Positions 22,418 to 33,440 of a stretch of DNA of 64,000 nucleotides are shown here, in pieces; the stretch's first letter is position 1, and the number at the start of each line of letters is the position of its first letter. The notes below the pieces were generated by a model, which had not been told where the DNA came from, made no database searches, and worked only from the letters and a program-made list of their open reading frames with translations. The translations under genes were made by a program, and so were the position numbers. The stretch comes from Amia ocellicauda. Lineage: Eukaryota > Chordata > Actinopteri > Amiiformes > Amiidae. Where the stretch lies: the NCBI RefSeq assembly GCF_036373705.1, contig NC_089864.1, positions 2,722,501 through 2,786,500 of the forward strand. The letters are read 5' to 3'.

Positions 22418-22432
22418 ACTGACAGGCCAGTC

Positions 22433-25400
22433 ATGGAGCGGAGGGTGTTTCTCATCCTGCTGTTCTCAGGTCAGTGTCCCCTGTGTTCCTGACTGTGTCT
22501 GACACACAATCTGACAGGAACAGCCCTGATCACATCACCTCACATGGTTGGCCCAGTATTGGCCCAACATCACCCACTACAGTGACGGGACTGCAGCCCT
22601 GAGCCAGTGTCCTTCTGCTGACTGGGCCCAGTCTCTCAGCAGCAACACTGACCAGCAACACTGTCACACAGCCAGGACTCCACAGCACCAGCACAGCTAC
22701 ACCCACAACTAGAGACCCCGAATCAGCACTGACTTACTCTCCACACTGACTCACCAGCATTGCTGTAGGACACTCAGTGATATCCAACATTACAACACTA
22801 AAGACACAAGAGGACACATTGATCTCCCAGTTTCCTACAAACCCACTGTCCGCCCCCGCTGGCCCCACAGCTGCTGGGCCCCTGTGTGTCTCTGCTCTGA
22901 GTGACAGTCTGTGTGTGTTGTGTTGTGTGTTTCCAGGGCTCTGCAGTCTCTCCTCATGTCTCGCTCGTCAGTATGTCTTTGTGAACAAACCCCTCACCTG
23001 GACTGATGCACAACGATATTGCCGAGAGAAACACACTGACCTGGCCTCCATTGATAACGCAGAAGAACTGGACAGACTGCTCAACACTGCAGACAGCACT
23101 TATACAGGGCGGGCCTGGATAGGACTGTATTATCTAAAGAATAGATGGCAGTGGTCCCTGAGAGACAGTAATTTCTACAGAGTGGGGCAGTCTGAGTATC
23201 ACAACTGGTCCTCAAAGGAGCCCGATAACTCGGGTGGCAGTGAGAACTGTGTAGATATGTACACTGATGGTAGCTGGTTTGATGTTTCTTGCACATTACC
23301 CCGTCCCTTCATTTGCTATCAAGGTAAGCACCTCTGTCTGTTTTCACATTAATACTAATAACTAGGGCCCATGTTTGTCAGGACTGGGCTGTGCAACCTG
23401 TATATCAGTCCTCCAGCACCGCAAAGCTGATATAGGCTCCCCTTAGTGCCACTTATTGACCATCTTTCACAATCATCTCCTTGCAGTCAGTGGCATGTCC
23501 AGGATTTCATACATGGGGGTGCAAAGGGGGGGCAAGAGCAAAGTAAGCATGTCACAAGCAGCTGGTTGTGTATAAGATTAAATAATTTGAACAAATACGA
23601 TTTAGGCTGCAACTCAGTGTATGTATGAACACAAATGACTGTGGAACAATGATACATAAATCTAAACAATATAATTCAGCTAGTAACAGCCTCGCTTACA
23701 GCCCTCTAATTTAAGATGCATGACATTTTATTTATCCAAGACACAAATTTTATTGAAAATAAATAATTCATTTGCACATTAACTTGTACTGAAAAGGTTT
23801 AAATGTCATAGCCTGCTCTAAAATCAGATAATTTGAGAATGAACAAACAATGGAAAAATGGTAAACAAACATGTTGGAAGGGTAACAATAGTAGCAAGCT
23901 AGCAAATTAAATCCCGCTATTAGGCTAAACCAACTAAAAATCTGATCTGATGAAGTTGTAGTGCTGTTTGTTATAGTTACTTCTGCCACCAGTAATAGTT
24001 ATTGTTACATAAAGAAACATAATATATCCCCTTCCTTTTCATTTTGTGTTACTCACATTTACTCAGAATGTAAAACCAAATAAATGTAACCTAAATTAAT
24101 TGAATCACTGTCCAGATCAGTTTTATTTGTATATTACACATTGCATAGCTAGGTATTCTGAAGAATTGCTCAATTCTCCTCTTTTGTATAGCCATCTAAT
24201 TAATTTTAAGTTCATTTTGATTGTTATTTGTTATTTTCAGTCCTTTTTAGAGGCTTCTCTAGTGTAATTTTCCACCAAGAAATGTCAATGGCCTGGAAAA
24301 ACAGAAAAGATGTGCTGAGCTGAGTGTTGTAGTCGGATGTGTGATGACATTAAGAGAACCAATGGATGGACAAGTCCATTGAAAATTCAATTTAGCGCAC
24401 ACATGCATGCATGCATGCACACACAATGTCTCTATTATATTTAACATATTTAGCAGATTGCCTTTAAAGTAGGTTTTCACAAAACATACACCCATATAAG
24501 AAATCAAAAGAGTTGGGAGATTACCAAAAAAGGCAAAGGTACATGGAGGACTGCAACTGATGTTGAGAAATGTAAGTGCAACTTTTTTTTACTGACTATG
24601 TGCAAGAGCATTGTCATTTTAATATGCTATAAATAAAAGCAGCAAATCTGCAGAAAGCATGGGGTAGACACAGAGTAAGTGCACAATGCCAATACATATA
24701 AATTAAATTGAAAATTAAAGAAACAAATAAATGAAATATAGAAAATAAATAAAACATCTAAGTACAATATTAATTAAAACAAACACTAAAATGGGAAATC
24801 AATCTTCTATAACCCTTATACCAAAACAATCAATATGCTGTATGTCTGCAAAACTGACCCCAGCAGAGGGCACCACCAGACCGCAAGGTCCAGAGGATCG
24901 GCAGCACCTCCAGACTGTGAGAGGGTGCAAGGATCAGGATGGCACGTTATGACAGTTTGGTGGACTGGGAGTCTTACAAGGCCCAATTCCAGCTGGTAGC
25001 ATGGGCTGGACAATGGACCCCAGAAGAGATGGCTGGACAGCTAGCCATGGCCTTAGATGGCAAAGCTCAACAGGCCCTCCTGGATGTGCCATAAGAGCAG
25101 CGACAAGACTTCAGTGCCCACATCACAGTCCTACAAAAGCGATTAGGTGACAGAGAACAAACTAGCACTTGGCTCGAGAAGCTGACGGCGTTGAAAAAGA
25201 AGCCGGGAGAGGAGCTGGGTCCTTTAGCCGGAGGAGCTACCTACGTTTAGCTGCACCTCAGCGTGGCTGTGCCGGGGGGCTTCAACTAGGGCTCAGCTGC
25301 ACCTCCGCCTGTGCTGGACTGGTTTCAGGAGCACAGTTTCGTCTATCGTACCGGCTGAGTCCCCACTGTTCCGGTCAGTACTGTGACGTCCTGATGCAGC

Positions 25401-28400
25401 GCGTCTGCATCCTGACATTGTGACTACAGTGATGGCAGCCGCTCTGATATGAGAGATGTGCTAGAAACTTTTCACAAGAAGGACTATGTGTGTTTACCTT
25501 GGGAAATGATTAATCTGGAGCAGTTATTAATGCATGGTGGAAAAGTGACACACAGGATTAATTGCTTGGCCCAGAAAGACATTTAAGAGTGTTTGAAAAG
25601 ATCGCGACAATGCTGCTGGAGAAAGCACTGCATCGGACTGCAATACGATGTGCCGTGACGAAATAACTTCATTTTTTGTTATAAATACACGCAAACATGA
25701 AATATTCGTCCTGGATTTAAATTAAATATTCCGATGTCTTTTAAATTCTCTCACAATTATTTAAATGGCACTGTTTTTAGCTTCCCCCTGTTTACACTAT
25801 CTTAAAACTATTAAAATGTTTAAAACAGAGACTAATTTTGTGATCAATCGCATGAAGAATCGTATATTTTAATTATATTTGTAATCCTTCATTATCGCTA
25901 CAACTACACCGATCAGCAAATAACAAAAAATAATAAAGATCAGCCATAACATTAGGACCACTGACAGGTGAAGTGAATGACACTGATAATCTCGTTATCA
26001 TGGCACCTGTCAGTGGGTGGGATATATTAGACAGCAAGTGAACATTTTGTCCTCAAAGCTGATGTGTTAGAAGCAGGAAAAATGGGCAGCGTAAGGATCT
26101 GAGCGACTTTGACAAGGGCCACATTGTGATGGCTAGACGACTGGGTCAGAGCATCTCCAAAACTGCAGCTCTTGTGGGGGGTTCCGGGTCTGCAGTGGTC
26201 AGTACCTATCAAAAGTGTCCAAGGAAGGAAAAGCGGTGAACCAGCGACAGGGTCATGGGCGGCCAAGGCTCATTGATGCACATGGGGAGCGAAGGCTGGC
26301 CCGTGTGGTCCGATCCAACAGATGAGCTACTGTAGCTCAAATTGCTGAAAAAGTGAATGCTGGTTCTGATAGAAAGGTGTCAGAACACACAGTGCATCGC
26401 AGTTTGTTGCGTATGGGGCTGCGTAGCTGCAGACCAGTCAGGGTGCCCATGCTGACCCCTGTCCACTGCCGAAAGCGCCTACAATGGGCACGTGAGCATC
26501 AGAACTGGACCATGGAGCAATGGAAGAAGGTGGCCTGGTCTGATGAATCATGAGTTCAGAGTGTTGACTTGGCCTCCAAATTCCCCAGATCTCAATCCAA
26601 TCGAGCATCTGTGGGATGTGCTGGACAAACAAGTCCGATCCATGGAGGCCCCACCTCGCAACTTACAGGACTTAAAGGATCTGCTGCTAACATCTTGGTG
26701 CCAGATTCCACAGCACACCTTCAGAGGTCTAGTGGAGTTCTGTTTTGGTGGCAAAAGGGGGACCTACACACTATTAGGCAGGTGGTCATAATGTTATGTC
26801 TGATTGGTGTATATATATATATATATGGACAGTCACCTACAAAATTACTGGCGCCATTGATAAAGATGAGAATAAAGGCTGTATAAAATAAACACATGTA
26901 ATATGTAAAGGCGATTGTCTACAACTTTTATTAAAAGCATGCTTTGTTTATAATTAAATACCGAGGCCATGTAGTTGCTCCTCTCAGTCTATGGGTCAGT
27001 CAGCGCTGAAGTCAGACCAGCCCACCTGATCACTGATTGGGTCAGGAAGAACCGTCACTCAAACCTACTGGACCAATGGAGACCAACAATTCACACTTCC
27101 CTGTAAATCCCGCCGTCATGACAAAACAGCACCAAAACTCGTAACAAAAATAAATACAGCAGGCATTCCCTTTGAAGAGCTGACAGGTTTCAGAGTTGAA
27201 TTTTCATGTTTTTAATGGCACGTGCATGAGAAGTTTCAGCTGTGCTGTTTATACACCACACCCTCCATACTATACAGATTCATTTTAAACCCATTAATAT
27301 CCACAGGTCTGGAAGGAAGGTGAGGAAATCCTATTTTCATTGGGATATGTAATGTTTCTATACGAGTTGCATGTTTTGTAGGATATAAAAAGTGAAGACA
27401 AAACTTGCTGAGCCTATATATTTTGTTTTGTAATGCATCAGAATTCCTGGCCACCCGATCCTCACGATTCGACATGCACCAAAGTGCCTAGTAGAAGAAA
27501 ATTGTATGCCAATCGAGGTGAGTGGGGGCTACCCCTGTAGCACCCAGAAACAAAGCAAACAAACAAACGATATAGCCCCCATTGTAGTCTGTGGAACAAC
27601 TACTGCTGTTCCCCATTAGTAGCATATAAACGCTGCTTTATCCTATGCTTTCCCGGCACTCCAGAAGCCTATATGCCCTTCTTTAAACCTTACAAGGCTC
27701 ATGAAGGCTCAATGCATATGCCTTTGTTTCCGGGAGCTTCCATGGGGGATCCCCACTCACCTCAGTTGCATTAAATTGTCTTCTACTAGGTGGTTCCATG
27801 CATGTAGAATCGTGAAAATCGGGTGTCCTGGCAAAGTAATGTGAAATATACAAATAAAACACAATGTCTTACTATATTATAATTAGAATAGAATAGGGGC
27901 AAAACGTGTCACATTTCAGAGATACATCAGTTAAATTGATTTATAAATGGAACTTATAAGCTTACCTTATAGGTAGAGCTATAACAAAGTAGTAATATAT
28001 AAAATATATTATTAAATAGCTCTATAACATATGTTATAGCAGCTAATAAACTGCATGGTGCATTATAATAGTTTGTTGTTGGTGTGTAATGTCATGTTGT
28101 AATACTTCTTATAAAATATGTCCCTAAAAATTCACTCACCTAAAGGATTATTAGGAACACCATACTAATACTGTGTTTGACCCCCTTTCGCCTTCAGAAC
28201 TGCCTTAATTCTACGTGGCATTGATTCAACAAGGTGCTGAAAGCATTCTTTAGAAATGTTGGCCCATATTGATAGGATAGCATATTGCAGTTGATGGAGA
28301 TTTGTGGGATGCACATCCAGGGCACGAAGCTCCTGTTCCACCACATCCCAAAGATGCTCTATTGGGTTGAGATCTGGTGACTGTGGGGGCCAGTTTAGTA

Positions 28401-30781
28401 CAGTGAACTCATTGTCATGTTCAAGAAACCAATTTGAAATGATTCGACCTTTGTGACATGGTGCATTATCCTGCTGGAAGTAGCCATCAGAGGATGGGTA
28501 CATGGTGGTCATAAAGGGATGGACATGGTCAGAAACAATGCTCAGGTAGGCCGTGGCATTTAAACGATGCCCAATTGGCTCTAAGGGGCCTAAAGTGTGC
28601 CAAGAAAACATCCCCCACACCATTACACCACCACCACCAGCCTGCACAGTGGTAACAAGGCATGATGGATCCATGTTCTCATTCTGTTTACGCCAAATTC
28701 TGACTCTACCATCTGAATGTGTCAACAGAAATCGAGACTCATCAGACCAGGCAACATTTTTCCAGTCTTCAACTGTCCAATTTTGGTGAGCTTGTGCAAA
28801 TTGTAGCCTCTTTTTCCTATTTGTAGTGGAGATGAGTGGTACCCGGTGGGGTCTCCTGCTGTTGTAGCCCATCCGCCTCAAGGTTGTACGTATTGTGGCT
28901 TCACAAATGCTTTGCTGCATACCTCGGTTGTAACGAGTGGTTATTTCAGTCAAAGTTGCTCTTCTATCAGCTTGAATCAGTCGGCCCATTCTCCTCTGAC
29001 CTCTAACATCAATAAGGCATTTTCGCCCACAGGACTGCCGCATACTGGATGTTTTTCCCTTTTCACACCATTCTTTGTAAACCCTAGAAATGGTTGTGCG
29101 TGAAAATCCCAGTAACTGAGCAGATTGTGAAATACTCAGACCGGCCCGTCTGACACCAACAACCATGCCACGCTCAAAATTGCTTAAATCACCTTTCTTT
29201 CCCATTCAGACATTCAGTTTGGAGTTCAGGAGATTATCTTGACCAGGACCACACCCCTAAATGCATTGAAGCAACTGCCATGTGATTGGTTGGTTAGATA
29301 ATTGCACTAATGAGAAATTGAACAGGTGTTCCTAATAATCCTTTAGGTGAGTGTATACAATATATTACAGCAAAACAAAAAAAGTCTAAAAGTCTTGCTT
29401 GTATTAATAGCATATAACAAAAATAACAATTAATAACATGTTATTAGATTGCTTATAATGGATACTAATAAAGTGTTACCAGTCCGTAAAATAAATTCAG
29501 CACAAGAAACGTGTCACAGTCTGAACCAGCTGGGCTTTGTCTTCACAGAGACCAGTAAGGACACACAGAGATACGTCCTGATTGACAAAACGATGAACTG
29601 GACAGAGGCGCAGAGATTCTGTAGAGAGAAACACACAGACTTGGTCAGTGTGAGGAACCAGAGTGAGAATGAGGAGGTGAAGAAAGCAGCGAATGGGCAG
29701 ACTGTGTGGATCGGTCTGTTCAGCGATCCCTGGAAGTGGTCAGACCAGAGGAACTTCTCATTCCGCAACTGGTACACAACTGAACCCAACAATTATGCAG
29801 GAAATGAGAACTGTGGTACAGTGTGCCTACAGATCCTTGTCCCCGGGACATGGGGTGATAATCCTTGCACTGATAGTCATCCTTTCTTCTGCTACCATGG
29901 TGAGTTGACCTGAGCTCCTGGGTTAGAGAGGCTGGCTGAGGGTCACCTCACCTCCACCCAGCGCCCTTCACCCCACCTCACTGCAGCTCAGCCCTCCACA
30001 CCTCCTCTCTCACACCAACACACTTCATCTCATCACACCTCCACCCTCCTCCTCTCCCCCACTCCACCTGGACTGATGTCACACCAGCCCCTCCTCACCT
30101 CTACCTGCTGCTCCCCTCACCTGCCTCCACACACAGCAGCTCACTGCACTGCAGCACAGCTGACATCACCTCACAGTCTCTCTCCTTCATCACTCTCTCT
30201 CCGGCTGGTGCTCACACAGCCCAGTCACTCTGTCCCTCACTGACAGACAGACACACACCTGCTGAACACTCACCTCAGAGCGTCGCCTGTAAGGGGCAGA
30301 AGGTTACGTCACTAAGGATGCTAAAGGTCTGTGAGGGTGTGTGCTGTAACGATGGATCTGTTGGTCTCCACAGAGAACAGAGAAGTAATGAAGCTGCATT
30401 TCCTGGGGAAACGTGGTGTGAACCCCAACACACCTGCAGTGAGAGAGACACTCTTAGAGCAGGTGAGTGACGCCCTGGCTGTGACCCTGAGTGCTGAGGA
30501 CCAGATGACCCTGTGACTGTGAGAGAGGGAGGGGGAATGTGGAGCATTATTTATTGATACGTTTCATCATTAAACAATCACAGCACAGCTCTGCTGCCTC
30601 CACTCTGTGCCCTTGGCCACAGTGCTGCTCCAGTCATGTGCTGCTGCTGTGTTTTCAGATCAAGAGTGAATGGCTCAAGCTCGGTCTGCCGGAGGACACC
30701 ACACTGCGCTGGAGAGAGCAGCCGGACAGGCAGGTTTTCCACCAGGAGGAAGGAGGAGAGACACTGGAGCCCCAGTGCTAA
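22433..30781 (+). CDS. Secreted double C-type lectin domain protein, copy 2
   Basis: Exons 22433-22469, 22937-23323, 29549-29899, 30374-30462 and 30659-30781 (TAA) give 328 residues, with the same exon phases as copies 1 and 3. The signal peptide starts [16 protein letters not shown]1 has WIGL, a non-canonical EPD where copies 1 and 3 have QPD, GSENC instead of GNENC, and WFD. CTLD2 keeps EPN and GNENC but has WGD in place of WND. The tail matches copy 1 except for one missing Gly and PDR in place of PDG. Intron 2 is 6.2 kb, swollen by transposons. Canonical cysteines are intact and no frame is broken, so the gene is probably functional. Sugar preference of CTLD1 is uncertain. Confidence 0.85.
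23324..24899. other. Intron 2 of lectin copy 2, first part: unassigned insertion
   Basis: The first ~165 bases resemble intron 2 of copy 1 up to ATCTCCTTGCAG at 23486. After that the sequence is foreign, beginning CAGTGGCATGTCCAGGATTT, a start reminiscent of hAT-type ends. No matching right end or coding region was found. The rest is AT-rich DNA with a short (CATG)n run near 24406. Confidence 0.35.
24900..25240 (+). pseudogene. Ty3/gypsy-type gag fragment
   Basis: From ATG at 24939 the frame reads [20 protein letters not shown] then [19 protein letters not shown], and after a [21 protein letters not shown]. This is the familiar core of gypsy-type Gag proteins in fish retroelements. There is no pol, LTR or zinc knuckle nearby. 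It is an inactive fragment in intron 2 of lectin copy 2. Confidence 0.6.
25241..25904. other. Unassigned sequence in intron 2 of lectin copy 2
   Basis: The first ~200 bases are GC-rich and the rest AT-rich. No domain or RNA gene is recognised. It could be further decayed retroelement sequence following the gag fragment. Confidence 0.3.
25905..26811 (+). mobile_element. Tc1 transposon family B, internally deleted
   Basis: Ends TACACCGATCAGC and TGATTGGTGTATA mark the element. The transposase reading frame is broken in the first part. It then reads [28 protein letters not shown] and, directly, [13 protein letters not shown] and [16 protein letters not shown]. The region with the second catalytic Asp is missing at the same junction (GATGAATCATGA) as in the minus-strand copy at 14897-15416. 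It is therefore non-autonomous. Confidence 0.8.
26826..27140 (+). mobile_element. Tc1-like terminal fragment, family D, copy 1
   Basis: The sequence begins (TCACCTACAAAATTACTGGC then GCCATTGATAAAGATGAG) like a Tc1-type inverted repeat and 5' untranslated region. It is similar over about 300 bp to 55446-55790. No transposase follows. Confidence 0.5.
27446..27834. mobile_element. Foldback (inverted-repeat) element
   Basis: Two arms of about 85 bp are inverted copies of each other: 27446-27535 and about 27745-27834. Each contains CACGATTC.ACATGCA, CTAGTAGAAGA.AATT and GAGGTGAGTGGGG in opposite orientation. About 210 bp lie between them. This is the shape of a foldback-type MITE. No coding capacity, and no clear target duplication was identified. 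Confidence 0.6.
27835..28130. other. AT-rich intron sequence without recognised feature
   Basis: Short AT-rich palindromic stretches near 27985-28040 (AACATATGTTATAG..) are seen, but nothing assignable. Confidence 0.35.
28131..29355 (-). mobile_element. Full-length Tc1 transposon family A
   Basis: The element is about 1.23 kb and is bounded by identical 29-bp inverted repeats (CACTCACCTAAAGGATTATT..). A TA adjoins the right end. It encloses one intact transposase on the minus strand. Size, ends and gene content match a complete Tc1/mariner element. It sits in antisense orientation in intron 2 of lectin copy 2. The left flank shows no clean TA, so a base change there is likely. Confidence 0.9.
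28165..29205 (-). CDS. Tc1/mariner transposase, intact
   Basis: A single uninterrupted frame of 346 codons, the usual length for a Tc1 transposase. Residues ~1-110 carry two helix-turn-helix DNA-binding units (e.g. [20 protein letters not shown]). The DDE catalytic domain shows all three acidic residues: Asp in VAWSDESRF, Asp in FQQDNAPCH, and Glu in [11 protein letters not shown], which fits the DD34E pattern. A glycine-rich [13 protein letters not shown] box lies between the first two. The enzyme cuts the transposon ends and inserts at TA. With perfect-looking ends around it, this is the only mobile-element protein in the window that could still be active. Host expression is unknown. Confidence 0.9.
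   Translation of the reverse strand: MGKKGDLSNFERGMVVGVRRAGLSISQSAQLLGFSRTTISRVYKEWCEKGKTSSMRQSCGRKCLIDVRGQRRMGRLIQADRRATLTEITTRYNRGMQQSICEATIRTTLRRMGYNSRRPHRVPLISTTNRKKRLQFAQAHQNWTVEDWKNVAWSDESRFLLTHSDGRVRIWRKQNENMDPSCLVTTVQAGGGGVMVWGMFSWHTLGPLEPIGHRLNATAYLSIVSDHVHPFMTTMYPSSDGYFQQDNAPCHKGRIISNWFLEHDNEFTVLNWPPQSPDLNPIEHLWDVVEQELRALDVHPTNLHQLQYAILSIWANISKECFQHLVESMPRRIKAVLKAKGGQTQY
29356..29548 (+). other. End of intron 2 of lectin copy 2
   Basis: The final stretch returns to sequence shared with copy 1 (CTGAACCAGCTGGGCTTTGT) and ends in a TCTTCACAG acceptor at 29548. Confidence 0.6.
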
Positions 30782-31360
30782 TGTGCTGCCCAGCTGACAC
30801 AAAAATACATCACTGAGGTCTATAGGATATAATGCAGTGTGTAGCTCTATTAGTGCAGATTGTGGAGAGTCTAGGACTATAGACCATTAGTTTAATCTTA
30901 CAATAAGAACTATAACACTAGAAAGTTAAATAATGTCTGTTTTTAATTTTCTTGTAGAAGTGGATTGTATTTTATGGAGGTTGAATTTTAAATTGTTCCA
31001 ATTATTTTTAGTTAGTTTTGCTCCTGACCAATCTGATTAGATTTAAAATGTAAAGCTTAATATGATTACCTACTATATAATATTTTATGAGTTTCAAATT
31101 GTCATGCATTGTTTTATTGATTACCATTACTGCTAATAAAGAACTGTAATAAATCTGATAGAAATGCTCTTATTGCCCAAACTACTGTAAACAACCATAA
31201 ACTCTCCATACTGTACTATGTCATAATTATTATAATTTAATAAAAAGTACAATTGTAATGAATGAAAATTAGAATAAACCATAAGAAACGTGACTTAAAA
31301 TACAACAACAAAAAACAACAACAATAACAGCTTTACATGTCTGTATGCTGCCGTCGTCGG
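30782..31360 (+). repeat. 3' flank of lectin copy 2, shared with copies 1 and 3
   Basis: It follows the stop codon with CTGACACAA.AATA..TCACTGAGG, as in the other copies, and later the block with TGGATTGTATTTTATGGAGG. Non-coding and AT-rich. A polyadenylation site is likely somewhere here but cannot be placed with confidence. Confidence 0.55.
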
Positions 31361-31369
31361 TTTAGTCAG

Positions 31370-33440
31370 AGCCCCGTCTAGCAGCTGAGATTAATCACCT
31401 GTTAAGTGAGTTGTGCCAGGTGGATCCAGTTTTAGCCAGTGAATTGGGGACAGGTAGACAAACTACTTAAAGCTGCTGTTGAGAAAGAGCTGTGCTGTTT
31501 CTCAGAAAGAAAAAAGTTGAGCAGTTGACTAGGGGACAGAAACCAAGAGACCAAAACAAAAAAACTTTCAAACTTTACAAGCATGTGGCCACTACAGTGT
31601 CAAGTTTGCAGAATGATTACCTTTCCGGATGAACTCCTCCAAGAAGATTTAATTTATGAATGTTGTTAGCATGTTGAAGTCCTAGATGTCAACGTCCATA
31701 ATCTTGAGGCTCAGCTTGTTGATCTGTGTTGTATTAGTGATATAGAATAATTAGTCTATCAGCCCATAAGAGAGATGGTGTGCAGCCAAAACCTAGGAGA
31801 GTTGACACCATAGAGCAGGACAGCGTAGAGAACTGCTGGGTTACAGTAAGTCGTAACTGCAGAAAATAAAAATTGGATAACATGCCACAGGTTAACAATG
31901 AGTACATGTCAAACTCTGAGAGAGATCAGGTTAAATGAAGAAGAGGTATTAAAGTGACTAGCAGAATTAAAAACAAACAAATCACCTGGGCCAGATGGGA
32001 TCATTGCAACAGTACTTAAAGAAATTAGGGAAATTATTTATGGGCCATTAACTCAAATATTCCAAATGACACTTAGAACAGGGGATGTGCCAACTGACTG
32101 GAAGACAGCAAATGTCACACCAATCCACAAGAAAGAGGACAAAACTGAGCCAGGAAATTACAGACCAATCAGTCTCACCTGCATCACTTGTAAAATGTTG
32201 GAGAAAATGATTAGACAGAAAATAGAGGAGCATCTTAATGAAAACCATATTCTTGGAGATAGTCAACATGGGTTAAGAAGAGGCAGATCATGTCTTACTA
32301 ATTTATTGGAGTTTTTTGAACATGCAGCTGCAGCTGTAGATCATGTGAAAGCTTATGATATGATATACTTAGATTTTCAGAAAGCTTTTGATAAGGTTCC
32401 ACACCAAAGACTGATCCTCAAATTGGAAGCTGTAGGCATTCAGGGTAATGTAAGTAGATGGATTATGAACTGGTTGATGTATATAAAACATAGAGTGTTG
32501 ATTAGAGGAGTCGCTTCTAACTGACCTGTGCTTTCTCTAATCTATATTAATGATCTTGACTCTGGGAAAGTTAGCAATCTTGTCAAATTTGCAGATGATT
32601 CTAAAATAGGTGGCTCAGCAGATACAATCTTGGCAGCACAGGCTATTCAGAGGGACTAATATTCATTTGTGGGCCGACACCTGGCAGATGAAATTCAATG
32701 TGAACAAGTGCAAGGTATCACATGCAGGTAACAAAAATGTCCACTACAATTACACTATGGGAGGAATAGAACTAGATTAAGTAACGCATGAGAAAGACCT
32801 AGGAGTCTATGTGGACTCCTCACTTTCTCCATCCAAACAATGTGGGGAAGCAATAAAAAATACAAACAGAGCGTTAGGGTATATTGTCAAATTGAATTGA
32901 GATCAAGGGCAATGATATTCAGACGGTACAATGCACTAGTTAGAGCTCATCTGGATACTGTGGACAGTTCTGGGCTCCACACTTCAAGAAAGATATCGCT
33001 GCTCTAGAGGCAGTTCAGAGGAGAGCAACCAGACTTATTCCAGGTCTGAAGGGAATGTCCTACTGAGAGACTGAGGACCTGAACCTTCTCACCCTGGAAC
33101 AGAGGAGACTACGTGGGGACTTGATCCAAGTCTTCAAAATCATGAAAGGCATCGGCCACATCAAACCAGAGAAGCTTTTCCAGATCAGCAGGGACACACG
33201 CACCCGGGGACACAAATGGAAATTGGGCTTCAAGGCATTCAAGACAGAAAACAGGAGACACTTCTTCACACAGAGAGGCGTCACAATCTGAACAAACTCC
33301 CCAGCGATGTGGCTGAAGAGACAATTTGGGAACATTCAAAAACAGACTGGATAGGATCCTTGATCACTGAGTTATTAATGGACACCAAACAAGCACGAAG
33401 GGGCAAATGGCCTCCTCTTGTTTGTAAACTTTCTAAAAAG
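31370..33440 (+). mobile_element. CR1-clade LINE with large internal deletion
   Basis: The 5' part matches the start of the copy at 18260 (ORF1 beginning ATGTGGCCACTACAGTGTCA). At about 31861 it jumps to the sequence before the reverse transcriptase, equivalent to about 20641. About 1.9 kb is lost, including the esterase and endonuclease. The RT then reads from about 31950 (SPGPDGI.., KTANVTPIHKKEDKTEPGN, YLDFQKAFDKVPHQRL). A second, smaller deletion near 32524 removes the PQGSVLGP block. FADD is retained at about 32590. The CR1 3' end is at about 33435. Confidence 0.8.
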
